The translations under genes and the position numbers were made by a program. Shown in pieces: positions 1 to 10,000 of a stretch of 64,000 bases of DNA. Within the stretch, counting starts at the first letter, position 1. The number at the start of each line of letters is the position of its first letter. This stretch comes from Bradyrhizobium neotropicale. Its GTDB lineage: Bacteria; Pseudomonadota; Alphaproteobacteria; Rhizobiales; Xanthobacteraceae. The notes beneath the pieces were generated by a model. It was given only the letters and a program-made list of their open reading frames with translations, was not told the DNA's origin and did not search any database. The stretch is taken from NCBI RefSeq assembly GCF_001641695.1, contig NZ_LSEF01000025.1, positions 129,297 to 193,296 on the forward strand, in the 5' to 3' direction.

Positions 1-108
1 AAGGGCTTTCAGCCAGTCGGCGTCGTCTTGGGTGGCGCGATCGGGGCCCTGGCGCTCTTTTGTTTGCCATGACTGGAGGCCCTTCCTGCATTTCCGGATC
101 GCGTTGGC
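1..108. other. Left edge, no supported gene
   Basis: This stretch follows the stop of the minus-strand SAF-domain oxidoreductase. On the minus strand one frame reads like protein near the edge, but it has no start codon. The frame that has an ATG (position 70, preceded by AGGAAGG) gives an arginine-rich, unconvincing peptide. The next gene of the leftward operon may begin here or beyond the edge; the sequence does not decide it. Confidence 0.3.
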
Positions 109-1464
109 TCAAATGGGGGAGAGTTGCGTGTCCTTCTCCGATCCGAGCGGCGCTTGCGTGAATTGCGAGCGCGAAGGAGTCGTCTCCAATGGCCAGCGCT
201 GGTTCTGCTCCCGCCAAAGCTTCTCCGCCAACCGGCCGCGCGGTGACTCGACATCGTTGAAGGAAATGACCGCATCCTTCGCGATGTCCCGCCGCAGCAT
301 GCAGCCTTCGGACAAGCCGATCGGCAACGCGTCGACGGCTCTGGCCGCCGCGCGATTGTCGATCAAGCCATAGGAGCAGAAGCCACCGACGCCATCCAGA
401 CGCTCGCCGGCCTTGAGGTCGCGCTTGGCGATGGTGAGCACCTCGCAGACCGGCCCCGCGAGCGGCGCCACCGTCGGATCCTGATGAACCACCGCGCGGC
501 CGATCGTGGAAAGAAGTTGCACGTGCGGCAGGTGAAAAGGCGTGTAGAAAAGGTAGAACGGACCGTCGCCCAGCTTGTAGTAGCTCAATTGCGCTTGCTT
601 GAGCGGCGCGTCCTCGTGAACAATGACCCAGGCTCCGGTCCCTGGCATCGCCCCTACTGAATAATCCACGATACCGGTCTTGAGCATCTCTTCGGCCGGC
701 AGCAGTTTCGTCAGCTCCCTCACATATGAGCAGGACGGGCCGTGCATGCCGCGGCGGCCAACGTGGAAACCGGTCGCGTTCGCCAGGACCGTAGTTTCCA
801 TCGACAGCTTGGTCGAATCGGCGAAGGAGGTGACCTTGTGCACATCCTGGCCGTACTTCGCGGCAAACTCACGCTGGGTCTCCGGGGTCCGGTAGTGATC
901 CACCATCCCCTTGATGTTGCCAGCGGCCACAGGACGAAAACCGAGGGAACGCAGGTAACGCAGGAGCGTCATGGCGACACCCGGCTCGTCGCCGTCCGTG
1001 TGCGTCACCACCACTCCCGCACTGTCCGCCCGCGCCTTGAGGATCGGTCCCAACAACGAGTCCAGTTCTGCGTTGACCAGGACGACATGCTTGCCGTGCT
1101 CGAAGGCCGCCAGAACCACGCCCGCCGCAGCCTCGATCGTTCCCGTCGCTTCGACCAGGATGTCGATCGCCGGGCAAGTCGTGAGCGCCGAGGGATCATC
1201 CGTCAACACCGGAATGCCTGACTTGATCGAGGCTTCCGCCGCCCGCGCCGACGTGACCCGGCGCCATTCCTGAAAGCCGGCTTCGCGGAAAGCCCTTTCG
1301 CCATGCTCGAGGGTTCGGTTTGCGATGGCCACCAGACGCATGCCGGGCGCCGGCGTTCCCAGTTGCAGAGCAATGGCCCGGCCGGTCACACCGGCTCCCA
1401 CCAGTCCTATGCGGATTGGGTTGCCGGTGGACTCGCGTTGCAGCAGAGCGACGTCGACGTTCAT
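109..1464 (-). CDS. NAD(P)-dependent oxidoreductase with C-terminal SAF domain (homoserine dehydrogenase-like)
   Basis: The 451-residue protein begins with a Rossmann fold (IGLVGAGVTGRAIALQLG, about residues 17-34) like homoserine dehydrogenase. It ends in a SAF-like domain (VLTIAKRDLKAGERLDGVGG, then residues with LPIGLSEGCMLRRDIAKD), the domain found in sialic acid synthases and antifreeze-like proteins. Such fusions occur in nucleotide-sugar and polysaccharide loci, but the reaction is not established. The start at 1464 was chosen because it forms an ATGA overlap with the upstream epimerase stop. An upstream in-frame start would add 36 low-complexity residues overlapping that gene. Family assignment is firm; substrate unknown. 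Confidence 0.85.
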   Translation of the reverse strand: MNVDVALLQRESTGNPIRIGLVGAGVTGRAIALQLGTPAPGMRLVAIANRTLEHGERAFREAGFQEWRRVTSARAAEASIKSGIPVLTDDPSALTTCPAIDILVEATGTIEAAAGVVLAAFEHGKHVVLVNAELDSLLGPILKARADSAGVVVTHTDGDEPGVAMTLLRYLRSLGFRPVAAGNIKGMVDHYRTPETQREFAAKYGQDVHKVTSFADSTKLSMETTVLANATGFHVGRRGMHGPSCSYVRELTKLLPAEEMLKTGIVDYSVGAMPGTGAWVIVHEDAPLKQAQLSYYKLGDGPFYLFYTPFHLPHVQLLSTIGRAVVHQDPTVAPLAGPVCEVLTIAKRDLKAGERLDGVGGFCSYGLIDNRAAARAVDALPIGLSEGCMLRRDIAKDAVISFNDVESPRGRLAEKLWREQNQRWPLETTPSRSQFTQAPLGSEKDTQLSPI

Positions 1465-2039
1465 AGGAACCTCTCTTTCGTAGGGTTGTTCTGCCCCGGC
1501 GTGTTGCCCTGCCCCTGCATCAAGGGCCAGTTGCGGTCCTGCTCCGAAATCGCCGAAACCGGCAGCGGCCACTGAATGCCGAAGGCCGGATCATCGAATC
1601 GTGCGCCCCGGCACGATTCCGGCGCGTAGAACGCCGAGGTCAGGTACAGCGCCTCGGAATTATCTTCGATGCTCTGAAATCCATGCGCACATTGCTCGGG
1701 AACGTAAAGCATGCGCCCGTTTTCCGCGGTCAGCTCCACGCCGCACCATTGCCCGAACGAAGCCGAGTCCGGTCGGAGGTCGACGGCCACGTCAAAGATC
1801 GCGCCCCTTGTGCAGCGCACCAGCTTCGCTTCGAGCGTAGGCGCAATCTGCAGATGCAGTCCGCGGACCGTGCCCTTGCACGGGTTGAATTGCATGTTGG
1901 CCTGGACCGGCAGGAAGTGAATTCCATGTTCTTCGAATTCCCGCCCGCACCAGGCGCGCATGAAGCGGCCGCGTTCATCGTGACGCGGATCGGGATCGAT
2001 GATCCAGGCACCTGCTACTTGGGTCCTTGTGAAATGCAT
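1461..2039 (-). CDS. dTDP-4-dehydrorhamnose 3,5-epimerase-family protein (RmlC-like)
   Basis: The 192-residue protein has the RmlC cupin pattern: DERGRFMRAW near residue 21, the GLHLQ segment with the probable catalytic base His62, Asp83 in IFDVAVDLR, and the closing motif FDDPAFGIQWP. Length matches the family (about 180-190). Where many RmlC proteins have a Tyr-Tyr pair before APE, this one reads SAFYAPES, with Phe137 in the first position. This could change it from a 3,5- to a 3-epimerase or alter substrate. It is the first gene of a leftward pair with the SAF oxidoreductase, overlapping by ATGA. The cytidylyltransferase gene diverges on the other side, so a CDP-sugar substrate is as likely as a dTDP-sugar. 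Confidence 0.85.
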   Translation of the reverse strand: MHFTRTQVAGAWIIDPDPRHDERGRFMRAWCGREFEEHGIHFLPVQANMQFNPCKGTVRGLHLQIAPTLEAKLVRCTRGAIFDVAVDLRPDSASFGQWCGVELTAENGRMLYVPEQCAHGFQSIEDNSEALYLTSAFYAPESCRGARFDDPAFGIQWPLPVSAISEQDRNWPLMQGQGNTPGQNNPTKERFL

Positions 2040-2408
2040 CGCGGCCCCTGCCCCAAAATGCGCACACAGCGCGCTGGCCTAAAATAATACCGTAACTTTT
2101 AATTCGCCTGCAATTAAACCGACCATTATCACTATTTAATGCCACGACAAAGCAGAATATTGATTATACCTGCGATTTAGAATATAAAAACAAGGCGAGA
2201 TAAAAAATCGCGCGCTAAGCCATTGCAACTACGCGACAAATTGCCCATGCCAGGAAAGTGCGATCTGATTTAATGTGTTGTCGGCGCCCCATCGCCGAAA
2301 TTAACTTTTTAATCCTGCCATGGAATTTGAGGAGCAATATGGTCGGGCAGATCCCCGCGGTGGCCGGCTGAAGGATGGTGAAGCTCCAGATTTGAGAGGC
2401 GAAGAGCC
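2040..2408. promoter_or_regulatory. Divergent intergenic region with AT-rich island
   Basis: This 369-bp gap separates the leftward epimerase operon from the rightward cytidylyltransferase. From about 2080 to 2215 it is far richer in A and T than the flanking genes and contains TTTTAATT, CAATTAAA and ATTTAAT runs. No ORF is supported. It probably holds both promoters. The composition resembles the other AT islands at about 6.9, 10.8 and 15.0 kb and suits binding by an H-NS-type protein, two of which are encoded nearby. Confidence 0.5.
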
Positions 2409-3206
2409 ATGAAGGTTGTTTTATTCTGTGGAGGACTTGGTACGCGGATACGCGAGTATTCCGAGGCGATTCCAAAGCCGATGATACCGATCGGCCAACA
2501 GCCCATCCTCTGGCACGTCATGCAATACTACAGCCGATACGCGCATCGGGACTTTGTTCTGTGCCTTGGCTACAAGGCCAACGTCGTAAAGGACTACTTC
2601 CTCAACAACAGGCAGGCCGCAAACAGCGACTGTACGGTCTCGCATTTCGGCAAGAAGATCGAATTGCTCGGCGAAGCTCCTCCGGATTGGAGTGTCTCGC
2701 TCGTGGACACGGGAATATGGCGCAACATCGGTCAGCGCCTGCTGGCGGTCCGCCATCTCGTGCAGGACGAGGAAATATTCCTCGCCAATTACAGCGACGG
2801 TCTGACCGACGCTCCGCTGCCGGAAATGATTGATCACTTCAAGAGAAGCGGCAAAATCGCCTGCTTCATAGCCGTGCACCCGCCGATCACCTTCCATCTG
2901 GCCGACATCGACGAGAATGGCCTCGTGCGCGGAATGAGTGCGAGCCAGGACTCCGGGATATGGATCAATGGCGGGTATTTCATTCTTCGAAAGGAGATAT
3001 TCGACTACATTGAGGAAGGGGACGAATTGGTCGTGCAGCCCTTCAAGCGCCTCATGGAGCGTGGCCAGCTTATGGCGTACCGCTACGAGGGATTCTGGCG
3101 CGCCATGGACACCCTCAGGGACAGGCAGGTCCTCGAGGAGATGATTGAACGTGGCGATACGCCATGGCAACCGAACCAGAATGTTGCGGCCGCGATCAGC
3201 GCATGA
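2409..3206 (+). CDS. rfbF: Glucose-1-phosphate cytidylyltransferase
   Basis: This enzyme makes CDP-glucose from glucose 1-phosphate and CTP, the first step to CDP-dideoxy and related sugars. The 265-residue protein has the nucleotidyltransferase signature at its N-terminus (VVLFCGGLGTRIREYSEAIP then KPMIPIG) and ends with the RfbF-type segment GFWRAMDTLRDRQVLEEM. Length fits the family (about 257). The start has a GAGGCGAAGAGCC ribosome site. No CDP-glucose 4,6-dehydratase is in the window, so the rest of this pathway must be elsewhere or to the left, with the RmlC-like and SAF-domain genes as likely partners. Confidence 0.93.
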   Translation: MKVVLFCGGLGTRIREYSEAIPKPMIPIGQQPILWHVMQYYSRYAHRDFVLCLGYKANVVKDYFLNNRQAANSDCTVSHFGKKIELLGEAPPDWSVSLVDTGIWRNIGQRLLAVRHLVQDEEIFLANYSDGLTDAPLPEMIDHFKRSGKIACFIAVHPPITFHLADIDENGLVRGMSASQDSGIWINGGYFILRKEIFDYIEEGDELVVQPFKRLMERGQLMAYRYEGFWRAMDTLRDRQVLEEMIERGDTPWQPNQNVAAAISA

Positions 3207-3485
3207 CGGCGCTCCAACTCGCCGGACGTGGAGATTGGCCGTCGGGACCATGCTTTGGAACGCACCTGGATGACATGAATGCCAGGTCGAGCGGCCCCGA
3301 CCGCGCACCACCGCGTCAACTCCAGGCATTCGAGCCAAGGCAGCGCACGACGTCAAACTTCTCGAGCGCAGCAGACAGTAACAATGCATGTGCCTCTACT
3401 TCACCACTCCAAACCTTTGTCTTTTCCAGCCACCAGAACGGATGATCGTTCCACGCATCATTCGTTGAACTAAGAACAGGATCGC

Positions 3486-4772
3486 ATGTCCCGTGCGGTT
3501 AGAAGGATCGGGCTTCTTCACCATGTCGGCGGGGGCAACCTCGGCGACGAGGCCACCGTGGAGACGGTCGCGCGCAACATAAGGCAGCGATGGCCAAAAG
3601 CCGAAATAGTCGCGCTTTCAATGAATCCCGACGATACGGAAGCCCGGCACGGGGTCAAATCCTACCCCTTGCGGCGGATGCGTTGGAGCATCGGTTATCG
3701 GCCGGCGGGACCCGAGTCAGCCTTCAAGAAGAAACTGAAGGTGCTGGCGCGGAAATGTAAGGCCTCCTACCCGCTTGCCATGGCTCGTCTACCGAGCGAG
3801 GCGCTCCGCGAACTGTCTTTCCTGATGTCCTCACGCCACAAGGTGAAATCTCTCGACCTCTTGATTATCTGCGGGGGAGGACAGCTCACCGGCAGGGATG
3901 GCCCGTGGGGTTTTCCCTACACGCTCTTCAAGTGGATCGCACTGGCGAGATCTGCGGGAGTAAGATGCATCTTTTTGAACGTCGGGGCTGGACCATTGAC
4001 CACCCCCCTGAGCAAATTCTTCGCAAGGCGAGCTCTGCATGGTGCGGACTACGTCTCTTTCCGCGATAACAAGTCTCAGGCTCTCGTTCGTGAGATAGGG
4101 TTTACGGGCAAGAGCTGGGTGTTTCCGGACAAGGTCTACAGCCTGGAATTCGCCGCAATAAATACGGCTCCTCCGGACAAGGGGTCTCGGCGGACCGTCG
4201 GTCTTGCGCCGATGCCCTATCCTGATCATGGCGGCGCACCGACGGAAAACGATCAGATTCTCTATAACGAATTCATTGGGAAGCTTGCGAGCTTCGGGTC
4301 CTGGCTTGCTTCTCAATCGTATGCGCTGGAGTTCTTTGGAACCGACATAGGCGTCGACCCGAAGGCGATCGACGATCTTCAGAAGACTCTGCAGTTTCAA
4401 CAAGCGCTTTGTCCATCACGTAACGGGACACGCCGTCCCGTCCAATCGGTGCACGATCTATTGGCAACGATGTCACGCGTGGACTACGTTGTGACCTGCC
4501 GCTTTCATGGCGTGGTGTTTGCGCATCTGCTCAACAAGCCTGTTCTTGCAATTGCGCATCACCCGAAAGTTGCCGAACTGATGTCTGATCTGGAATTGTC
4601 GAGCTACTGCGTTGATATACGGAACTTTGATCCTGATTTATTGGCAGAACGGTTTGCATCGATGGTTGTTCGGACGGAAGAGATCAAAGCGCGGATGGCC
4701 GCGAGCCTGACCACAAATAGGCAGTTGTTGAGACGACAATTTGATGAATTATTCGGCCTCGAGGTTTCGTAG
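3486..4772 (+). CDS. Polysaccharide pyruvyl transferase-family protein
   Basis: The 428-residue protein begins with the family pattern HHVGGGNLGDEATVETVARN and carries IICGGGQLTGRDG in the middle. Near the C-terminus it has the characteristic VVTCRFHGVVFAHLLNKP followed by AIAHHPKVAELM. Proteins of this family (CsaB, WcaK, ExoV) add ketal pyruvate from phosphoenolpyruvate to sugars of exopolysaccharide or cell-wall polymers. It lies 279 bp after rfbF on the same strand and ahead of a glycosyltransferase, which fits assembly of a decorated repeat unit. The exact acceptor sugar cannot be read. Confidence 0.85.
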   Translation: MSRAVRRIGLLHHVGGGNLGDEATVETVARNIRQRWPKAEIVALSMNPDDTEARHGVKSYPLRRMRWSIGYRPAGPESAFKKKLKVLARKCKASYPLAMARLPSEALRELSFLMSSRHKVKSLDLLIICGGGQLTGRDGPWGFPYTLFKWIALARSAGVRCIFLNVGAGPLTTPLSKFFARRALHGADYVSFRDNKSQALVREIGFTGKSWVFPDKVYSLEFAAINTAPPDKGSRRTVGLAPMPYPDHGGAPTENDQILYNEFIGKLASFGSWLASQSYALEFFGTDIGVDPKAIDDLQKTLQFQQALCPSRNGTRRPVQSVHDLLATMSRVDYVVTCRFHGVVFAHLLNKPVLAIAHHPKVAELMSDLELSSYCVDIRNFDPDLLAERFASMVVRTEEIKARMAASLTTNRQLLRRQFDELFGLEVS

Positions 4773-4944
4773 GCGTGGCAAGTGGATGGGTGTGACGTGA
4801 GAGAAGCTCTTGGCGCAGGATCGAAGTGGAGGCGCCGTCCCTCCGCGCCAAATCTGTTCCCGCGATTTCAGCCGAAGATTTCGCACTCCGGCCCTCGGTT
4901 TCGATTTCCCGCAATTGGATTGGTAAACGACGAGTCTGGCAGTC

Positions 4945-6060
4945 ATGGACATCAAGGTGGATAAACCGCGCGTACTGCTCTTTTCACTTAGAAATATTTA
5001 CGGGAGGGCTCACTTCAGGTGCCCTCACTTCGAGTTCGAAGACATCATCTGCGAGATCGATTCTGTCGACCTGCTGGCACCAAAGGTCGATTCTTCCAGT
5101 CTGCGCGCTGACTTTGCCACGCGACTGGCTTTCCACGCGCCCATCGCACTGAACCCAGGCATTCCACGAGTATCAGTGAAGAAGCACTATGATCTTCTTT
5201 TTACCGTCTGCGGACATCCGCAGGATCTGATAATGTTCAATGCCATCAAGAATGTAAAAGACAGCTGCGCGATATCCGTCTGCTTGCTGGACGAATTCTG
5301 GGTCAAGGAGATACCGCAACGTCGTCACTTCTTGCCGATGCTGGCCCAGTTTGATGTGGTCATGCTGTACTACAGTCAAACAGTGAAGCCCCTCAGCGAG
5401 GCCATTGGTCGACGATGCGCGTTTTTGCCGCCTGGTGTGGACGCCATTTCGTTTTGTCCTTACCCAAATCCTCCGAAGAGAGTTTTGGATGTTCTAAGTG
5501 TTGGCCGAAGATCGGAGATAACGCACCAGAAGCTCCTCAGTCTGGTCAACGAAGAGGGTCTATTCTATCTCCATGACAGCTTGGCCGGCATTCAGACTCT
5601 CAACTCAAGGGAACACAGAACACTTCTCGCGAATTGCGCCAAGAGGAGCCGGTACTACATTGTCAATCCGGGGTTGATCGACCGACCGGACAAACGAGGC
5701 GATCAAATCGAGGTTGGTAACAGGTACTTTGAAGGCGCAGCATCCGGAGCCATTATGGTAGGAGAGCCGCCAAACAATGAAGCTTTCAAAGAAATGTTTG
5801 ACTGGCCTGAAGCTGTCACTCCCGTCACTCGGCTGCCGTTCAATTCACCCGATATAGATTTCGTCATGAAGGAGCTGGATCAAAATCCGGAACGTCAGGA
5901 GAAGATACGGCGAACGGGGATATTGGAAGCGTTGAAACGGCACGATTGGGTGTATCGGTGGGAAAAGATACTCGAAACGGTTGGTCTTCAGCCCACGCAG
6001 GAAATGCAGCAAAGGAAGGACCGCCTTGGTAAGCTCGCCGAAATCGTGTCACAGCAGTAG
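4945..6060 (+). CDS. Glycosyltransferase, CgeB-like (GT1-type C-terminal domain)
   Basis: The 371-residue protein has an N-terminal domain beginning VLLFSLRNIYGRAHFRCPHF and a C-terminal half with the NRYFEGAASGAIMVGEPPNN segment. That segment resembles the nucleotide-sugar-binding part of the Glyco_trans_1_2/CgeB group. No signal peptide or membrane segment is visible, so it should be a cytoplasmic transferase adding a sugar to the lipid-linked repeat unit. The ribosome site is weak. Its 3' end overlaps the 3' end of the convergent cupin gene by 12 bp. Donor and acceptor are unknown. Confidence 0.75.
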   Translation: MDIKVDKPRVLLFSLRNIYGRAHFRCPHFEFEDIICEIDSVDLLAPKVDSSSLRADFATRLAFHAPIALNPGIPRVSVKKHYDLLFTVCGHPQDLIMFNAIKNVKDSCAISVCLLDEFWVKEIPQRRHFLPMLAQFDVVMLYYSQTVKPLSEAIGRRCAFLPPGVDAISFCPYPNPPKRVLDVLSVGRRSEITHQKLLSLVNEEGLFYLHDSLAGIQTLNSREHRTLLANCAKRSRYYIVNPGLIDRPDKRGDQIEVGNRYFEGAASGAIMVGEPPNNEAFKEMFDWPEAVTPVTRLPFNSPDIDFVMKELDQNPERQEKIRRTGILEALKRHDWVYRWEKILETVGLQPTQEMQQRKDRLGKLAEIVSQQ

Positions 6061-6489
6061 ACTGACGCGATGCCGAAGACGACGAAGATAGCGTTTCAGC
6101 CTATCTCCTACTATTCGGTGGAAACGGGCTTCACCTACTACGTTCGGATTCTTCCTGGTCATCCGCTCATTGCCTTCGAACCAGCGCGGGTGTGACACCA
6201 ACAATATCTTCATGCGTCCGGAATACGAATACTCGACACCCGGTGGCACCTCAACGACGAGGCCCGGCGATACGTCAAAGTTCTGATTGTCGATCGCAAA
6301 TACTCCCGAGCCTTCAATGATGTAGTAGATGCGAGTAAGAGCCTGGCTGATCATGAAGGTGTCATGTCCGGTGCGGACATCGAGGAGGTGAACAGCAAAA
6401 TCTGGATCCTTGAGGGGCCGAAACTCATATCCCGCCATGCCCTCTTGAGCAAAAGCCGGCGATGAAGACATCTCGAATACGTATGACAT
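6049..6489 (-). CDS. Small single-domain cupin protein
   Basis: The 146-residue protein shows a cupin core: a first strand pair around LTRIYYIIEGSGVFAIDNQN and a second motif PGLVVEVPPGVEYSYSG. The usual metal-binding histidines of the first cupin motif are not obvious, so metal binding is doubtful. The last 30 residues are arginine-rich. It is convergent with the glycosyltransferase and overlaps it by 12 bp. In polysaccharide loci such cupins may be sugar-modifying or regulatory, but nothing here decides a role. Confidence 0.7.
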   Translation of the reverse strand: MSYVFEMSSSPAFAQEGMAGYEFRPLKDPDFAVHLLDVRTGHDTFMISQALTRIYYIIEGSGVFAIDNQNFDVSPGLVVEVPPGVEYSYSGRMKILLVSHPRWFEGNERMTRKNPNVVGEARFHRIVGDRLKRYLRRLRHRVSLLL

Positions 6490-7034
6490 GTCATTTTCTC
6501 ACAGATCAAACCAATAGACTGGCCGAGCCTCAGCCCCGAGACCGTCTTCATAGTTCCGTTGTATCATTCGGGAAATCTGCTGGCTCGATAGAGAGCTGGG
6601 CGGATCGCGCGCAACGAGTGCCGCGGCAATAATCATCGCGCAGCACCTCGCCATCTCGTCTCACTGCATCATATTTTCGCTCCTCCCCAGGTCCCGCGCT
6701 TTTTCCGAGGATGCTCATCCACCCGCGCCGTACTCTCTGCACTTTTCGATCGTCGCGCTTGCTCGCGGATTACTGGCCTTTTGTGGGTTCAGCCTTTTGA
6801 ATCTGCGTCAACCCCGCTTCGATTTCGTACCGTCGTTGTCACAGTCGGCGAGCCTCAACACGATGAAGTATGCGGCATAATAGCATTTAAATAAACCTAT
6901 TTAAATTTTAAATCTTATATATAATATGAGGCTCGTGCTGTTGGGTCCAAAAAAAAATACGGCCTCGGCAGACTCGCCGGAGCATCGTTTATCGTTTCCG
7001 GCGTGGCATTTCTCCGAGATTTGAGAGTTAATCG
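6490..7034. promoter_or_regulatory. 545-bp divergent intergenic region with AT island before the repeat protein
   Basis: No convincing gene is present; a 64-codon minus-strand frame at 6548-6742 is arginine-rich and unsupported. From about 6880 to 6935 the sequence is almost pure A and T, with ATTTAAAT, TATTTAAATTTTAAAT and TATATATAATAT. This lies about 100 bp upstream of the large repeat protein and is a good candidate for an H-NS-type nucleation site and for that gene's promoter. Confidence 0.5.
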
Positions 7035-10000
7035 ATGAGGACCACGGTTAAGTCATCTGGATCCACTCGCCTCGTCCATGATGGAGACTTCTTTTTTCTC
7101 TATTCAACCGGCGGCATGGTCGTTGAGCTGATGTATGGCGGAGCGCCGGGTCTAGCCGGTCAATTCGGCACAATCGCGCCGATAGGGGCCGAGCAGACGG
7201 CGAGCGGGTACGAAGTTACCTGGAAAGTGCCGGGCGACGATACGTATTCGGGATGGCTCATCAACAATAGCGCAGCGAACGCCGCGTTGCAGTCGATGGA
7301 GATCGGCTTCCGGCCGGATCTTAACGGCGACGGCACGATTGGCCCTGCTACCCCTTCTTCACCTCCTCCCGCATCCAACCCCGTCGTGGTCGAGAGCTTC
7401 GGATCGACCAGCCTCACGCAAATCGATACTCGTTTTTATCTTTATGGCAGCGACGGCACGGGCCCATCGCTGAAATACCATGGCGCCGACTATTTGGCCG
7501 GTCAATTCGGCCAGATAGCGCCGATTGCGGCCGAGCACACGGCGACCGGATACGAGGTCGCATGGAAGGTGTCGGGCGCTGATCAGTATTCGGTCTGGGC
7601 AACCGACAACAACGGCAATTATGTTTCGAACATTCTCAACAGGGTGTCCGGGACGAACACCGCGCTGCAATCGATCGAGACCAGCTTTCATCAGGACCTC
7701 AATGGCGACGGCACAATTGGCTCGCCTTCTTCACCTCCTCCAGCATCTGACACGATAGTCATCGAGAGCTTCGGATCGACGAGCCTGACCAAGGTTGGCA
7801 CTCTTTTTTATCTATACGATAGCGGCGGCACCGGCCCATCGCTCAAATATCAGGGCGCGGACTACGTCAGCGGTCAATTTGGCTCGATCACGCCGATTGC
7901 CGCAGAGAAGACGGCGAGTGGCTACGAGGTCGCATGGAAGCAGCCAGGCGTCGATCAGTATTCGGTGTGGGTCACGGACAACAACGGCAACTATATCGCG
8001 AATATTCTTCGCAACGTGTCGGGAGCGAGCACCGCGCTGCAGTCGATCGAGGCCAGCTTCCATCAGGATCTCAATGGTGACGGCACGATCAGTTCGCCCA
8101 GCCAAAATTCATCACCGCAGTTCGTTTATGAAGGCGTCGACGCCGACGGCGCGCAGCTCTACTCGGTGACATGGTCGACTGCGGGCTTGCAACCGTTCGC
8201 CGTTCGCGTGCTGGCTCCTGACCATCCGACGACAAATGTAGCACACAGCTTTCTCTATGCACTTCCCGTCGAGGCCGGACTCGCTCAGTCAACTTGGGGT
8301 GATGGTCTGGAGCAGCTCCAGCAACTCGACGTGCAAGATCGATATAACGCAACGATCATCGAACCGATCTTCCCTATCGCGCCGTGGTATGCAGACAGCG
8401 CCACCGATCCGACCATCAACTACGAGACATTCATGGCGACGCTATTGCCCGCGTGGGTCGATAGCAACTTTGCCACCACCGGCACCGAGGACAACCTGCT
8501 GATTGGCTTCTCGAAGTCTGGCTACGGTGCTCTTGATCTGCTTTTCAAGCATCCCGATGTGTTCGATGCCGCTGCCGCATGGGATTTCCCCGCGGATATG
8601 GCGAATTACACCGATTTTGGGGCGGACGAGAATTACGGTACCGATGCAAATTTTCAAGCCAACTATCGGTTGACCGACGCTTTCATCGACACATGGAAGG
8701 CGCCATTCACCACGGAGAATCGAATCTGGATTTCCGGATATGGCCTGTTTGGATCCGATCTCTCGGACTTCGATGCTCTCCTCACATCGGATGGCGTCTT
8801 GCATACGCTTGGCACGCAGACGTTCGATGCCCATAACTGGTTCAGTGGCTGGCTGTCCCGCGCTGTAGCGGGGCTTTATGGATTCGACGGCGGGAATGCC
8901 GGCGATCCGCCTCCGCCGACCACGACTATCGTCGAGAGCTTCGGAGCGACGAGTTTAACGAAAGTTGGCACGCATTTCTATCTCTACGACAGTGCCGGCA
9001 CCGGCCCATCGCTCAAATATCAGGGCGCGGACTATGTCGACGGTCAGTTTGGCTCGATAACACCGATCGGCGCCGAGCAAACGGCGAACGGATACGAGGT
9101 TGCCTGGAAGCTGCCGGGTGCAGATCAGTATTCCGTGTGGCTCACCGACAGCAATGGAAACTACCTCTCGAACGCCCTGACCAGCGTATCGGGAGCCAGC
9201 GGCGTGCTGCAATCGATCGAGACCAGCTTCCACCAGGATCTCAACGGCGACGGGACGATTGGCCCTCCTGCGCCGTCCGGCCCCATCGTGGTCGAGAGCT
9301 TCGGATCGACCAGCCTGACCGAGCTTGGCACGCACTTCTATCTCTACGACAGTGCCGGCACTGGCCCATCGCTCAAATATCAGGGCGCCGACTATGTCGA
9401 CGGTCAATTCGGTTCGATAACGCCGATCGGCGCCGAGCAGACGGCGAACGGATACGAGGTCGCCTGGAAGCTGCCGGGCGCCGATCAGTATTCGGTGTGG
9501 CTCACCGACAGCAATGGCAACTACCTCTCGAACGCCCTGACCAGCGTATCGGGAGCCAGCGGCGTGCTGCAGTCGATCGAGACCAGTTTCCACCAGGATC
9601 TCAACGGCGACGGGACGATTGGCCCTTCTGCGCCGTCCGCCCCCACCGTGGTCGAGAGCTTCGGATCGACCAGCCTGACCGAGCTTGGCACGCACTTCTA
9701 TCTCTACGACAGTGCCGGCACTGGCCCATCGCTCAAATATCAGGGCGCCGACTATGTCGACGGTCAATTCGGTTCGATAACGCCGATCGGCGCCGAGCAG
9801 ACGGCCAGCGGATACGAGGTCGCCTGGAAGCTGCCGGGTGCAGATCAGTATTCCGTGTGGCTCACCGACAGCAATGGCAACTACCTCTCGAACGCCCTGA
9901 CCAGTGTGTCGGGAGCCAGCGGCGTGCTGCAATCGATCGAGACCAGCTTCCACCAGGATCTCAACGGTGACGGGACGATTGGCCCTGCGCCCTCCGGCCC

